This document shows positions 34,952 to 43,035 of a stretch of DNA of 64,000 bases, one piece after another; within the stretch, counting starts at the first letter, position 1, and each line of letters begins with the position of its first letter. Source of the stretch: Streptomyces tibetensis (lineage in GTDB: Bacteria > Actinomycetota > Actinomycetes > Streptomycetales > Streptomycetaceae); NCBI RefSeq assembly GCF_007655005.1, contig NZ_SZVW01000017.1, positions 62,001-126,000 on the forward strand. Direction: 5' to 3'. Position numbers and translations under genes: made by a program. The notes beneath the pieces are model-generated. The model searched no databases. It worked only from the letters and a program-made list of their open reading frames with translations, and was not told where the DNA came from.

Positions 34952-35182
34952 ATGATGAGCAGGGGCGTGGTGGGCTTGATCGCGGGAATGGCGCTGGGGT
35001 TCGCCGCGTACTTCGGTGACTTCTGGGCCTTCCTGCTGGTGCTGGGGCTGGGCATCGTCGGTCTCGTGATCGGGCGGCTCGTGGACGGTGATCTCCAACC
35101 GGGCGACTTCATCCGCCGCCGGGACCGGCAGGACCGCATCCGCGATGACAGACGACGGGCCAGGGGCGACCGGCTGCGCTGA
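34952..35182 (+). CDS. DUF2273-like small integral membrane protein
   Basis: The 76-aa product has two closely spaced TM helices (GLIAGMALGFAAYFGDFWAF, LLVLGLGIVGLVIG) followed by the motif GRLVDGDL and a charged tail of alternating Arg and Asp. This matches the small integral membrane proteins that accompany Asp23/AmaP envelope-stress genes, which are absent here. GAAAGGAG precedes the ATG at 34952. Confidence 0.7.
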   Translation: MMSRGVVGLIAGMALGFAAYFGDFWAFLLVLGLGIVGLVIGRLVDGDLQPGDFIRRRDRQDRIRDDRRRARGDRLR

Positions 35183-35275
35183 CCGGTGAGCCGATCGGCG
35201 CCCGGGCCCCCACTGCGTCGCGCGGTGCCGTCACCGCCTCCGACGGTCGCCGCGGGCATCGCCGGACCCCCGCTC

Positions 35276-36319
35276 CTACGCGGGAGTCCGGGTCCCCCGG
35301 AGCGGTGCGCCCGCCTGATGGAGGCTGACGAGGGCCAGTCGGTAGGAGGTGATCAGCCCGGTCTCCGCGTAGTCCACGCCCAGGTCCTCGCAGTGGCGCC
35401 GGACGATGGTCCGCGCCCTGCGCAGGTTGGCGCTGGGCATGCTGGGGAACAGGTGGTGCTCGATCTGGTGGTTCAGCCCGCCCAGCGCGATGTCGGTGAG
35501 CCGGCCACCGCGCACGTTGCGCGAGGTGAGCACCTGGCGGCGCAGGAAGTCCGGGCGGTCCTCGCCCTTCAGGATCGGCATGCCCTTGTGGTTGGGCGCG
35601 AAGAGGGAGCCGAGGTAGACACCGAAGAGGCACTGGTGGACGGCGAGGAAGGCGATCGCCATACCGAGGGGCAGCAGCCAGAACAGGACGGTCAGGTACA
35701 CCGCGAAGTGCGCGAACAGCAGGACGCCGTCGAGCGTCCGGTGCTTGAGCGAGCGGTCGGCCAGCGCCCGCACGCTCGACACGTGCAGGTTAAAGCCCTC
35801 CAGGGTCAGGAGCGGGAAGAACAGGAACGCCTGCCAGCGGCCGATCAGACGGGGGAGCCCGGTGGAGGCCCGGGCCTGGTCCTGGGACCAGACCAGCAGG
35901 TCGGGGTCGAGGTCGGGGTCGAGGTCCTGGTGGTTGGGGTTGGCGTGGTGGCGGGTGTGCTTGTCCTGCCACCACCCGTAGCCCATCCCGATACCGGCAC
36001 CGGCGATCCGTCCGGACACCTCGCTGGCCCGGCGCCGGCGGAACACCTGACGGTGGGCCGCGTCATGGGCGAGCAGGGCGACCTGACCGAAGACGACGGC
36101 CAGGACAGCGGCGACGGTCAGGGTCCACCAGCTGTCACCGATGAGCGCGACGGCGGCCCACCCGCCGACGTAGAGCCCGGCGACCACGGTGACGCGCAGT
36201 GCGTAGTAGCCGGGACGGCGGCCCATCAGGCCGGCATCGGCGATCTTCCTCGACAGCCGGGCGAAGTCACTGCCGGACCTCTCCGAGGGCGGAGGGCGGA
36301 CGATGGAATGCGTGGTCAT
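35276..36319 (-). CDS. Membrane fatty acid desaturase
   Basis: The 347-aa product has the three histidine boxes of acyl-CoA/acyl-lipid desaturases (HDAAHR, HTRHHANPNH, HQIEHHLFPSMP) and four TM segments. The di-iron enzyme introduces a cis double bond into fatty acyl chains at the membrane. ATG 36319 (MTTHSIVRPP) is chosen; the 30 residues upstream in frame look non-coding. A natural role is control of membrane fluidity. It lies in the second tier of the tRNA-Gly island. Confidence 0.9.
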   Translation of the reverse strand: MTTHSIVRPPPSERSGSDFARLSRKIADAGLMGRRPGYYALRVTVVAGLYVGGWAAVALIGDSWWTLTVAAVLAVVFGQVALLAHDAAHRQVFRRRRASEVSGRIAGAGIGMGYGWWQDKHTRHHANPNHQDLDPDLDPDLLVWSQDQARASTGLPRLIGRWQAFLFFPLLTLEGFNLHVSSVRALADRSLKHRTLDGVLLFAHFAVYLTVLFWLLPLGMAIAFLAVHQCLFGVYLGSLFAPNHKGMPILKGEDRPDFLRRQVLTSRNVRGGRLTDIALGGLNHQIEHHLFPSMPSANLRRARTIVRRHCEDLGVDYAETGLITSYRLALVSLHQAGAPLRGTRTPA

Positions 36320-36842
36320 GACGGTTGTTCCCCCAGGGTGAGGCCGATGACTCGGCGCCGCCCGGGAGCCGCTGAGACCGGGCCGTGGGTAGGGATGCGC
36401 TTCCTCCATTGCCGGAAGCGGATCGCGCGACCGCGGAGCAAGGACGACGTCTGCTTCGTCAGCGGGCGGCCGTGCAGACCCTCTATCTGAATGCGTGTTC
36501 CCTGCGGACGGGACTCACACACCGCGACGGCACCGGGCTTGCGGAGCGGGCCGCGACTTCGACGTCATGGCCGGATCGGTGGCAGAGGCAAAAGTGCTCC
36601 ACCTGAGGCGAGTTGCGGAAGACCGTGATCAAGCAGGGCGACGTGGGCGTCGGGCCTGTCCGGTCATGCGGCGAGGGCGAGAGCAACGTGCAACTCGGCG
36701 GGTGTTCCGACATCGTTCCGCCGTCCACGACCTGTGGACGAAAGGCCGCGGCCCTTGTGGGGCGGCGTGGTGCGCATCTGGCACGCCGCCCATCCGCTCC
36801 GCGCAGCAAAACGGCCCAGGTCTCTGACCTGGGCCTTCTTCG
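36320..36842. other. 523-bp gap up to attL
   Basis: No gene is supported. Near its right end lies the tRNA-type terminator at 36813-36835. The rest shows no repeats or RNA gene that I can recognise. Confidence 0.45.
36813..36835 (-). terminator. tRNA-Gly terminator copy at attL
   Basis: GGCCCAGGTC-TCT-GACCTGGGCC is a perfect hairpin. Read on the minus strand it is followed by GTTTTG, a rho-independent form. It sits where the terminator of the tRNA-Gly would be before the AICE inserted. A similar hairpin with a different stem is at 51132-51154. Confidence 0.8.
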
Positions 36843-36890
36843 TGGAGCGGGTGACGAGAATCGAACTCGCGCTCTCAGCTTGGGAAGCTG
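36843..36890 (-). repeat. attL of the AICE (48-bp direct repeat)
   Basis: The 48 bp are identical to 51162-51209, which is the 3' end of the intact tRNA-Gly(CCC). Identity stops exactly in the anticodon stem. This is the displaced tRNA 3' end left by site-specific integration and defines the left edge of a 14.4-kb element. Confidence 0.92.
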
Positions 36891-36997
36891 CGATCATTCG
36901 AGGCCCGTCCGGACAGTGACCTGGAGGAATGCCCCGGTTGCAGCCTCCTCAGGCTAAACAGGTTTCACCGTGATTCCCCGCTGTTCCCCGACCCATC

Positions 36998-37015
36998 TGG
37001 TGCGCTTGTGGTGCG
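36998..37015 (+). repeat. Left copy of 18-bp inside-end repeat
   Basis: TGGTGCGCTTGTGGTGCG is identical at 51083-51100. The copies lie 107 bp and 61 bp inside the two att cores in the same orientation. This is the position expected for arm-type integrase binding sites. Confidence 0.7.
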
Positions 37016-37321
37016 GCCCGCCCGGCGCCCGGCCCTGACGGACTGATCGTGGGTGCAGGCGCGTTGGTAGGTGCATCAGAGATGGCTCTTGGACGCTCTG
37101 ACCAGTCGACTGATGTCGTCCAGGGTCTTCACCCTGCGCTGGCCCGGTCCAGCTCTGCCGTCCGTCTTGGGCAGGGCTGTGACGTCCGCAAGTACCGCTT
37201 CTGACGCCTCGCTCAAGGCTTCGTCAAGCGGGGGCCTCGGCATTTGCCGGCCCTGACCTGCGGATTCCTGGCCTGTGGCCAGTCCACGGATAGTCCACGG
37301 CACCCGACATACAGCCGCTCT

Positions 37322-37356
37322 GACCCCGTCCCAGCGAAAGCGCTGGTGACGGGGTC
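37322..37356 (-). terminator. Terminator hairpin beside the tRNA-Arg relic
   Basis: GACCCCGTC (37322-37330) pairs with GACGGGGTC (37348-37356), and an inner CCAGCG-AAAG-CGCTGG stem completes it. It lies just downstream of the tRNA-Arg 3' relic in that gene's orientation, so it is probably the captured tRNA terminator. Confidence 0.75.
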
Positions 37357-37376
37357 TTTGGGCACCTCACACAGGG

Positions 37377-37420
37377 TGCCCCCGGCAGGATTCGAACCTG
37401 CGCACACGGCTCCGGAGGCC
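37377..37420 (-). repeat. 3' half of a tRNA-Arg(CCG), relic att site
   Basis: On the minus strand the segment reads from the anticodon stem (GGCCTCCGGAGCC, anticodon CCG) through the T-arm GCAGGTTCGAATCCTGC to the acceptor GGGGGCA. The 5' half of the tRNA is absent. It is therefore not a functional tRNA but the mark of a recombination event with a tRNA-Arg target, nested inside the tRNA-Gly element. Confidence 0.8.
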
Positions 37421-37842
37421 GCTTCGGACCGGGTCAACGCGGCAGGTCACGACCCTGCACGCGGCAGTTGAGGGTGGAGGAGTGCGCGGATAGTCCACGG
37501 CTGGTTGAGCACCGCTTTAGGAGTTCGAGCTCGGCTCCGGGCGACCTGGCGGAAACCTGTACGCGTGCTGAGCGCTCGGTTCTCCTGGGATCGGCCTAGT
37601 TCGCCAGCGTCCGACGACGTTGATGTCAGCTGGTGATGTCAGGGCGTGTCGGCGTCCGCTCCAGCGCACTTGACCCCCCTGTGCATGGCGGTAGATGTTT
37701 CCGCCGGTCGGAGGACACACGGCGCACGAGCCACCGTTTCTGTGAGCTGCCGTTGTGTTGGTGCGCATAGCGTGTGGTCCCAAGTGGCCCCAACGGATCC
37801 GGCATCAATGAGCCTCTTCAGCGTTGCCGCTCCAGGGTGAGA

Positions 37843-38514
37843 ATGGCTTTGGCGATTGACGTCATGCGGTTGGGGCTGCAGCGGGACCTGCGGAAGATCC
37901 GCCAGGACTTCAGGCAGGCCACGCCGCGCTCCATTTCCACACTCCTGGCCCGCCTCATCGCCTGCGGAAAGAACGTCAGCCAAGGTCCCTTTGCCAGCGC
38001 CCCAGACTTCCTCGTCCGCATCCTCGACACGGCCGACCCTGGCCACCGCCACCTGGTGTACGGCGTCTCGGCCACGCTGGAGACGCTGGTCTCCGTCCTG
38101 CACGCAGACACGGACCCCCACGGTGCTACCCACCTCGACGACACCGAGGCCCTCGAACTCGCCACGGTCCTCGCCATCCGTCTCGCGGCTCTGCCCGGCT
38201 CACTCGTCATGAGGAGCGCAGCTCAGGAGCCCCGGACTCCGTCAACGGCTGTCGGCTGCGAGCGGGAGACCTCAACCCCGTCACGGCCGGAGACGATGTC
38301 GACGCCTACTGCATCGACATCGACTCCCGTGACCCCATCTCACGAGGAGCACTACGTCGGGAAAATGCGGTACGGGTCGCGAGGCTCGGACCCGTACCGT
38401 AGGCCCACAAAAGTCCAGTTCAAGGACGGCGAACTGGCCACACCCTGCCGAATGCTGTACTACAACCCTTTAACGGACAGCCCATTTTCGGACAGTCCTT
38501 ATCGAGGCTATTGA
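37843..38514 (+). CDS. Hypothetical AICE cargo protein
   Basis: The 223-aa product starts MALAIDVMRLGLQRDLRKIR. The first 125 residues are helical with no known domain; a Ser/Thr/Pro-rich linker follows (STPSRPETMSTPTASTSTPV) and then a short Tyr-rich tail (SDPYRRPTKVQF). No signal peptide or TM helix was seen. Its stop overlaps the -35-like TTGACT of the bacteriocin gene. I do not recognise it. Confidence 0.55.
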   Translation: MALAIDVMRLGLQRDLRKIRQDFRQATPRSISTLLARLIACGKNVSQGPFASAPDFLVRILDTADPGHRHLVYGVSATLETLVSVLHADTDPHGATHLDDTEALELATVLAIRLAALPGSLVMRSAAQEPRTPSTAVGCERETSTPSRPETMSTPTASTSTPVTPSHEEHYVGKMRYGSRGSDPYRRPTKVQFKDGELATPCRMLYYNPLTDSPFSDSPYRGY

Positions 38515-38567
38515 CTGCCCCCACCCCCTGACCCAAGATCATTACTGAAACTCCCACTGGGGGAGTT
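38511..38567 (+). promoter_or_regulatory. Candidate promoter and leader hairpin of the bacteriocin gene
   Basis: TTGACT (38511-38516) and CAAGAT (38534-38539) are 17 bp apart, a normal sigma-70/HrdB spacing. The leader then has an inverted repeat AACTCCC-ACTGG-GGGAGTT (38549-38567), just before the ribosome site GGGGAGGAAT. The hairpin could affect translation or be an operator. Confidence 0.55.
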
Positions 38568-38581
38568 AGGGGAGGAATACC

Positions 38582-39076
38582 GTGAGGATATCCGGCAGAT
38601 CGATCGTTCTTGGCTTTGCGAGCGTGGCACTCGCAGCATTTAGCTTCGCTACGCCGGCGGCCGCAGACGCCTCTCAGGCCGCCACCGTTACGGCGAACGG
38701 CACTGTCGTCGCCGCGGATGGTTCCAAGATCGGCCAGGTCACCTTCCATAAGCGTGGTGACGGGACAAAGCCGCCCGCAGAACTGGGTAACCCCTCAAAA
38801 TGGGGTGCGATGGTGATCAACACAGGCAATTCTCCTGCTGCGGCGCAGGGCTGCATCGGTGCCAGTGGCGGAAATTGGTGCTACGGCTACAACCTGACCA
38901 CCGACGGTAAATACTGCTACTCGAACTACTACCACGGCACTAAATTTCACCATTCCACGGTCAAGATTGGCTCACAGGAGGGGAGCGGTTACGCGGCCCC
39001 TGGCAAGACCTCCTATGCCAACCGGACAGGGGGCGGTGCCTTCACCTGCCAAAGCTTCTACAGTCTTGATGAGTAG
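38582..39076 (+). CDS. Lactococcin 972-like secreted bacteriocin
   Basis: The 164-aa product has a signal peptide (RSIVLGFASVALAAFSFATP, cleavage after AAA/ADA near 29). Its C-terminal 66 residues match the lactococcin 972 pattern: GNWCYGYN, then YCYSNYYHGTKFHHSTV, then SYANRTGGGAF, ending FYSLDE. Lactococcin 972 itself blocks septum formation by binding lipid II. The mature part has four cysteines (with GCIG), which the prototype lacks, so two disulfides are possible. A spacer of about 70 residues precedes it. GTG start with GGGGAGG upstream. Base composition is clearly lower in GC than its neighbours. Confidence 0.8.
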   Translation: MRISGRSIVLGFASVALAAFSFATPAAADASQAATVTANGTVVAADGSKIGQVTFHKRGDGTKPPAELGNPSKWGAMVINTGNSPAAAQGCIGASGGNWCYGYNLTTDGKYCYSNYYHGTKFHHSTVKIGSQEGSGYAAPGKTSYANRTGGGAFTCQSFYSLDE

Positions 39077-39127
39077 ATTCTGATCCCCGCATGACGCGGT
39101 GACCCTTTCGGTAAGTGAGGTAAGTCG

Positions 39128-39868
39128 GTGCGCCACTCGGGTCTGTTCCTTCGCCTGCGCAGTATCCGAGTGACGCCACCTCCTACTTTGAGTGACTCAC
39201 GGAACAAGGAAGAAGAAATCGCACACTTTCCGCGCACTCGTGTTGCGCCGCTCACAGTGCCCCTCGGGGTCGGTTTTCTACTTGGACTAGCGGGTCCCCT
39301 TACCGAAAAATGGGGCAATCCCGTTTGCGCCTCTCTAAACGTTGTTTTTTCAGATGGATGGTCCTGGGTCTGTTATGCATTCTTGGTGGGCTATTTCAGC
39401 CGATCCAAAATCGAGTCAGCGTTGCTGTCCTCTTTCGGGCTGGCTATCGGCGTGGTCACATACTATGTATTCAAGGACCTGAGCCCCACCATCCCGGCCG
39501 GACTGCAATCTGGCGCCACCGGCGAGGTAAATTACTCCAGTATACTTGTATGGGGAATAGCGGCTTTCATCCTTGGGGCACCCGTCGGGCTCTTGGGTAA
39601 CCTGGCGCGAATTCCAAGTGTTGGCGGTCTCCCATTCCGACTGATTGTTCCGCTCGTAGCACTTGTCGAGACCTCCATGCAGCTGGCTGCAGAGGCGGAT
39701 GGGCAACGTGCGGTCCTAGGAATTACTTGGAATGTGATTCGGTTTATCGCGGGCGCTGTTGCTTTGGCTCTAGTAATTCACACCATCCGGAGTCGGTGGC
39801 ACTCTCGGCGTACTCGCTCCGTGGCGTCGGATGAGCACCGCGCCAGAAGGGACATTTCGCCCTTGTGA
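39128..39868 (+). CDS. Membrane protein next to bacteriocin (possible immunity)
   Basis: The 246-aa product has about six TM helices (including LTVPLGVGFLLGLAGPL, SSFGLAIGVVTYYVF, ILVWGIAAFILGAPVGLLG) and a basic C-terminal tail. It resembles DUF6518-type membrane proteins. It starts with GTG 51 bp after the bacteriocin gene and shares its low GC and codon use (many TTT, ATT, AAA), so both were acquired together. Immunity or export is a reasonable inference from position; canonical lactococcin 972 immunity uses a larger membrane protein plus an ABC ATPase, and neither follows here. Confidence 0.65.
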   Translation: MRHSGLFLRLRSIRVTPPPTLSDSRNKEEEIAHFPRTRVAPLTVPLGVGFLLGLAGPLTEKWGNPVCASLNVVFSDGWSWVCYAFLVGYFSRSKIESALLSSFGLAIGVVTYYVFKDLSPTIPAGLQSGATGEVNYSSILVWGIAAFILGAPVGLLGNLARIPSVGGLPFRLIVPLVALVETSMQLAAEADGQRAVLGITWNVIRFIAGAVALALVIHTIRSRWHSRRTRSVASDEHRARRDISPL

Positions 39869-39917
39869 CCTTCTGAAGTCCAGCCTCCATTCGTCAGCTG
39901 GGACCGTCGGTCATTTG

Positions 39918-40100
39918 ATGGCACTGGTCCGCAAGGGATCGCGACGGATCGTTATCGACGGCACGGCCTACCGGTGGCGGCTGCGGGGCAGGCCTACGTA
40001 CGCCCAGGGGCTGGTCGCCGTGCACCTTTGTAGCCGAGTATGCGGTCCCCCGGGCGTGACGCTCGCGGTCACCACCGACCAGTCGCATCCGAGTACCTGA
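39918..40100 (+). CDS. Short form of an AICE-associated hypothetical protein
   Basis: The 60-aa product, MALVRKGSRRIVIDGTAYRW, continues RLRGRPTYAQG and ends TLAVTTDQSHPST. It keeps the start and end of a family of about 100-aa Streptomyces proteins with the motif 'RKGSRRIVVDG..YRWR.R.RPTY', and appears internally shortened. Function is unknown. It may be a decayed copy. Confidence 0.55.
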   Translation: MALVRKGSRRIVIDGTAYRWRLRGRPTYAQGLVAVHLCSRVCGPPGVTLAVTTDQSHPST

Positions 40101-40325
40101 ATGGGGCGCAGGCTGAGAAGGGTTTTCTGTGGAGAGCCACTCGCTCGGCAACGTCTGCCGAGCGGGAACCAACAGACGCGTCCCGTCGTCCTCACAGCAT
40201 GCACGGTTGTGGCATGAATTTCAGCTGACGACAGTCATTGTGGCGGGTGCGCCATGAATACGTCATGGAATTTTCCGCGACACGAGCGTGCCACCGGACC
40301 GCTAAGAACGTGACAGTATGGCGGT

Positions 40326-40439
40326 ATGGATGGCGGTATTGCAGCGGTACTTGGAGCGCTTGTCGGGGTTTCCGGAACAGTGGGTTCCGCTTGGCTTGGT
40401 TACCAGGCCTCTCGCGCTCAAGTGAAGGATCAGACGTAG
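40326..40439 (+). CDS. 37-aa small membrane ORF, probably truncated
   Basis: MDGGIAAVLGALVGVSGTVG followed by SAWLGYQASRAQ is one TM helix with the glycine-rich start seen in a family of longer Streptomyces mobile-element proteins. A stop codon comes after 37 residues. There is no clear ribosome site. It may be a remnant. Confidence 0.4.
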   Translation: MDGGIAAVLGALVGVSGTVGSAWLGYQASRAQVKDQT

Positions 40440-40469
40440 GTCGGCGTAGCGACTGTGGCCGGGAGCTGC

Positions 40470-40578
40470 TTTGGCGCGAGTGATCATGGCCCCGTAAGCT
40501 TCCGGCGCGTCGGGCAGTCTGTGGACCTGCCCGCTAAAGCACGACGTTGGGGCCATGATCTTCGAGGCTCGCGCCAAA
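40470..40578. repeat. 109-bp nested inverted repeat
   Basis: TTTGGCGCGAG (40470-40480) pairs with CTCGCGCCAAA (40568-40578), GATCATGGCCCC (40482-40493) with GGGGCCATGATC (40549-40560), and CGGGCAG (40511-40517) with CTGCCCG (40527-40533). A 7-nt bulge interrupts one arm. The structure lies in a gene-free gap of the AICE. A single-strand replication origin or a structured RNA are the main candidates. Confidence 0.8.
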
Positions 40579-40776
40579 GTGGCTGGCTAAAGTCGCGGAG
40601 CCGACCGCCCCAGCCACGATGTACCCCTTCTCTCACGTCAGGCCGCTGATTGCTGTGCGCGCGGCACGGGCGCCGGCCGGGCTGGAGCGGGGCGGAGACT
40701 GGAGCGCAGGCCCGGCCGGGGGCCGGGCCGCGCGCGGTGAGCGGAGCGAGCCGCCTTGAACCCGCAAAGAAGGTTG
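40579..40776. other. GC-rich non-coding stretch after the inverted repeat
   Basis: This gap has clustered CCGGCCGGG-type motifs (40668-40735), including CCCGGCCGGGGGCCGGGCC, which can fold on itself. No gene is supported. Together with the inverted repeat it may form part of the replication region or a terminator for the DUF1152 gene. Confidence 0.4.
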
Positions 40777-41874
40777 TTACTCAGTAGTGGCTGCGATACG
40801 CCACAAGGGGGCGTCGTACTGCTTCGGACGGCTATTGATGAGCAGGTGGCGTAGGTCTTCGCGCAAGGAGCCGTTGAGGTTCAGGGCCTCGGTGATGCGG
40901 CGGAACGTAGTGTGGGTGGCTCCGCGACTGTGGGCTTCGGCTTCGAACTGGTCGAGCTGAGACAGTACGGCGTCCGGGTCGAGCTGTACCGGTCGCTGGG
41001 CCTTGAGCCAAGCGGCCTTGTTGCGCTCGTAGTCGATCTCCGAGTAGCCGCAGATTTCGCGGCTGTGCGCCTCGACCTCGTCCAGGGTGGCGGTCGTCAG
41101 GATGGCGCGGGCCAACTGGTTGCGGGTCAGTGCCTCGTCCAGGTGGACTTCGTGGACCTTCGGTCCTTCGTCGGTGAGGGGGGCCGGGAGGCCGGCGTCT
41201 CGCATTTCGCAGGTGCCGCGTACGCCTCGGGCTGTCGCCGCGAGCATCCCGGTTGCCTCGGAGGGGTGCCATTCCAGGACCGAGCTGATCAGTTCGACGT
41301 CCTTCGCCGTGAGGGTGTGGATGAGCGGGCCGAGCATGCCGCGCAGCTCGTCGAGAGGGAGTTCGCCATCAAGGCCGGGGCCCGTCACCAGGAGGCGGAT
41401 GGGCGCGTTCACCTGGCAGCACGCGGCGAGCGTGACGGCGTCAGCGAGCGGGCTTTTCAGCGTCGGCTCATCGCCTCGGGCGAGGATGTCGCCTCCCACG
41501 TCCAACAAGTCGATCGACTCTGGTGACAAGTGGTCCACCAGCTCTTCGAGTTGACGGGTGACGCCCTCAACTCCGTGGCGCGGATCGAGCAGCGTGAACT
41601 TGTGCCGGAGCTCTGCTGCGAGTCGGGGGAGAGTCGAGCCTGCCGGGGCGATCGGGCGGGCCTCGGCCGGCACTGCCCAGACTGCTGGAGTGAGGGGGTG
41701 GAGGCCGGTGAAGTTGTCTGGTCCTCGGGGGCCCGGTACTGGGTCGATCAGGAGGCGGTCCCACGCGTACGTGAGGATCACCGCCTGGTCCTCGTCGCCG
41801 TAGAGGGCGGCGTGAATCATTGCGGCGGCGACTGCGTCGCCCCCTCCTCCTGCTGCGACGATCAACCGCGTCAT
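40777..41874 (-). CDS. DUF1152-domain protein
   Basis: The 365-aa product begins MTRLIVAAGGGGDAVAAAMI, the glycine-rich nucleotide-binding-like N-terminus of DUF1152 proteins, with a second signature in LLDVGGDILARGDEPTLKSP. It is cytoplasmic. The start 41874 is chosen over a 12-codon extension because the motif begins there. It is divergent from the GntR gene across an operator palindrome. The biochemical function of the family is unknown; here it is element cargo. Confidence 0.8.
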   Translation of the reverse strand: MTRLIVAAGGGGDAVAAAMIHAALYGDEDQAVILTYAWDRLLIDPVPGPRGPDNFTGLHPLTPAVWAVPAEARPIAPAGSTLPRLAAELRHKFTLLDPRHGVEGVTRQLEELVDHLSPESIDLLDVGGDILARGDEPTLKSPLADAVTLAACCQVNAPIRLLVTGPGLDGELPLDELRGMLGPLIHTLTAKDVELISSVLEWHPSEATGMLAATARGVRGTCEMRDAGLPAPLTDEGPKVHEVHLDEALTRNQLARAILTTATLDEVEAHSREICGYSEIDYERNKAAWLKAQRPVQLDPDAVLSQLDQFEAEAHSRGATHTTFRRITEALNLNGSLREDLRHLLINSRPKQYDAPLWRIAATTE

Positions 41875-41916
41875 GCGCCTCAGCCTACGGGGTAGGGGGT
41901 TGACCACTCACCCTAT

Positions 41917-41939
41917 AGTGGCTAGAGGCCATAGCCACT
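41917..41939. promoter_or_regulatory. GntR operator between DUF1152 and GntR genes
   Basis: AGTGGCTA-N7-TAGCCACT is a perfect 8-7-8 palindrome. Related AGTGGC-N4-GCCACT palindromes occur at 42795 and 42819. A TTGACC (41900-41905) lies just upstream and could be the -35 of the GntR promoter. Confidence 0.75.
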
Positions 41940-42018
41940 TGTATCGAGAAGCAGGCCTCAGCTCGGTAGCGGGGTGCCCGCCTACTCGCTTGGGGCTCGC
42001 CTTGGGTGAGGAGGACTG

Positions 42019-42759
42019 ATGCCGCAGATCGAGGAGGCTCAGCCGAAGTATCTCCAGATCGCGCACTACATCCGTGATCAGATTCTTCGGGGTGACCTGC
42101 GACCGGGGGATGAGGTGCCGTCCGAACGGCAATTGGCGGCGGACTGGAAGGTGTCCCGGCCCACGGCTGCACGGTCGTTGGAGGCGCTGAGTCATCAAGG
42201 GCTCGTCGAGAAGCGTCAAGGCTCGGGCACGTACGTGCGGAGCCTGGAGGTCAACCGGCGGGCGCGTGAGTTGTACGGCCGCGCTCGGCAAACCGGGAAG
42301 ATCTACACGCCGGGCGAGTACGCCGTGATCACCTCTGCCGGTTGGCTGGAGGCACCGGATCACGTCGCTGAGGCACTGGGCCTGGTCAAGGATCGCCGGG
42401 CGGTGCACCGGCGGCGTGTGACCAACAACCAGGACGGGCCAATCACGCTGTCCACCTCGTGGTTCGCTCCGGATGTCGGTCAACGGGCTCCGAAGCTTCT
42501 GGAGCCGGAGCGGATCCAAGAAGGGACGCTCCTGTACGTCGAGAACATGACCGGACGGCAGGGGAGTTACGCGGAAGATCGCATGTGCGCGCGTGAGGCG
42601 ACCGAGGAAGAGTCCGAGGACCTTCAACTTGCGGTCGGCTCCGCCGTCCTGATCGTCCACCACGTCGTCTTCGACCTCCAGGACCGGCCGTTGGAGTTCG
42701 CTGAGGCCACCTACCCGCCGCATCGCTGGGCGTTCGAGCAGGGCTACCCCCTCACCTGA
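42019..42759 (+). CDS. GntR/HutC-family regulator of the AICE (first)
   Basis: The 246-aa product has an N-terminal GntR winged helix (YLQIAHYIRDQILRGDLRPG, PSERQLAADWKVSRPTA) and a C-terminal UTRA effector domain. Such KorSA-like proteins repress replication/transfer genes in pSAM2-type elements. The palindromes at 41917, 42795 and 42819, flanking this gene on both sides, are its likely targets, so it would control itself, the DUF1152 gene and the gene set from 42855. GAGGAGG precedes the ATG. Confidence 0.87.
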   Translation: MPQIEEAQPKYLQIAHYIRDQILRGDLRPGDEVPSERQLAADWKVSRPTAARSLEALSHQGLVEKRQGSGTYVRSLEVNRRARELYGRARQTGKIYTPGEYAVITSAGWLEAPDHVAEALGLVKDRRAVHRRRVTNNQDGPITLSTSWFAPDVGQRAPKLLEPERIQEGTLLYVENMTGRQGSYAEDRMCAREATEEESEDLQLAVGSAVLIVHHVVFDLQDRPLEFAEATYPPHRWAFEQGYPLT

Positions 42760-42794
42760 GGGGGCCAGTTGCAGCGAACCGCTTGCCTCGACGA

Positions 42795-42834
42795 AGTGGC
42801 TAATGCCACTATCCAGGAAGTGGCTAAGGCCACT
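42795..42834. promoter_or_regulatory. Paired GntR operators before the Zn-ribbon gene
   Basis: AGTGGCTAATGCCACT (42795-42810) and AGTGGCTAAGGCCACT (42819-42834) are two palindromes 24 bp apart, immediately before the ribosome site GGGAGGAGG of the gene at 42855. They share half-sites with the operator at 41917. Confidence 0.8.
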
Positions 42835-42854
42835 TCACTGGGAGGAGGCGCGGT

Positions 42855-43028
42855 GTGACGAGTCAGCGGCCGGATCAGGGCACGCAGTTACCTTGCCCGG
42901 GTTGCCGGGGGCGCGGCTGGAAGCGTGTCGGCTCGCGTACGACCCTGGCGCTTGCCACCGCTGCCGATCGCACCCGCGCAACATCGAAGCGGCGCTGCCT
43001 CGACTGCGACGGTAGCGGCAGGAAGTGA
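42855..43028 (+). CDS. Small Zn-ribbon protein with a TTA codon
   Basis: The 57-aa product has two CxxC pairs (CPGCRGRGW near 14 and CLDCDGSG near 49), like a DnaJ-type zinc finger. GTG start with GGGAGGAGG upstream. The 12th codon is TTA (42888), read in Streptomyces by the bldA tRNA, so expression may be tied to development. It ends 7 bp before the next gene. Function is unknown; such proteins are common in AICEs. Confidence 0.65.
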   Translation: MTSQRPDQGTQLPCPGCRGRGWKRVGSRTTLALATAADRTRATSKRRCLDCDGSGRK

Positions 43029-43035
43029 GCACCTG

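Larger units (their letters stand above)
36891..37842. other. 950-bp non-coding left end of the AICE
   Basis: It contains the left arm-type repeat (36998-37015), a strong tRNA-type terminator (37322-37356), a tRNA-Arg 3' relic (37377-37420) and two copies of CGGATAGTCCACGGC (about 37288 and 37488), which may be extra integrase sites. No supported protein gene. Confidence 0.6.

Noticed and set aside
28881..37420. Extra functional tRNA genes (Gly and Arg)
   Set aside because: The copies at 28881, 32981, 36843 and 37377 have only 3' parts. They lack the 5' acceptor strand and D-arm, so they are att relics.
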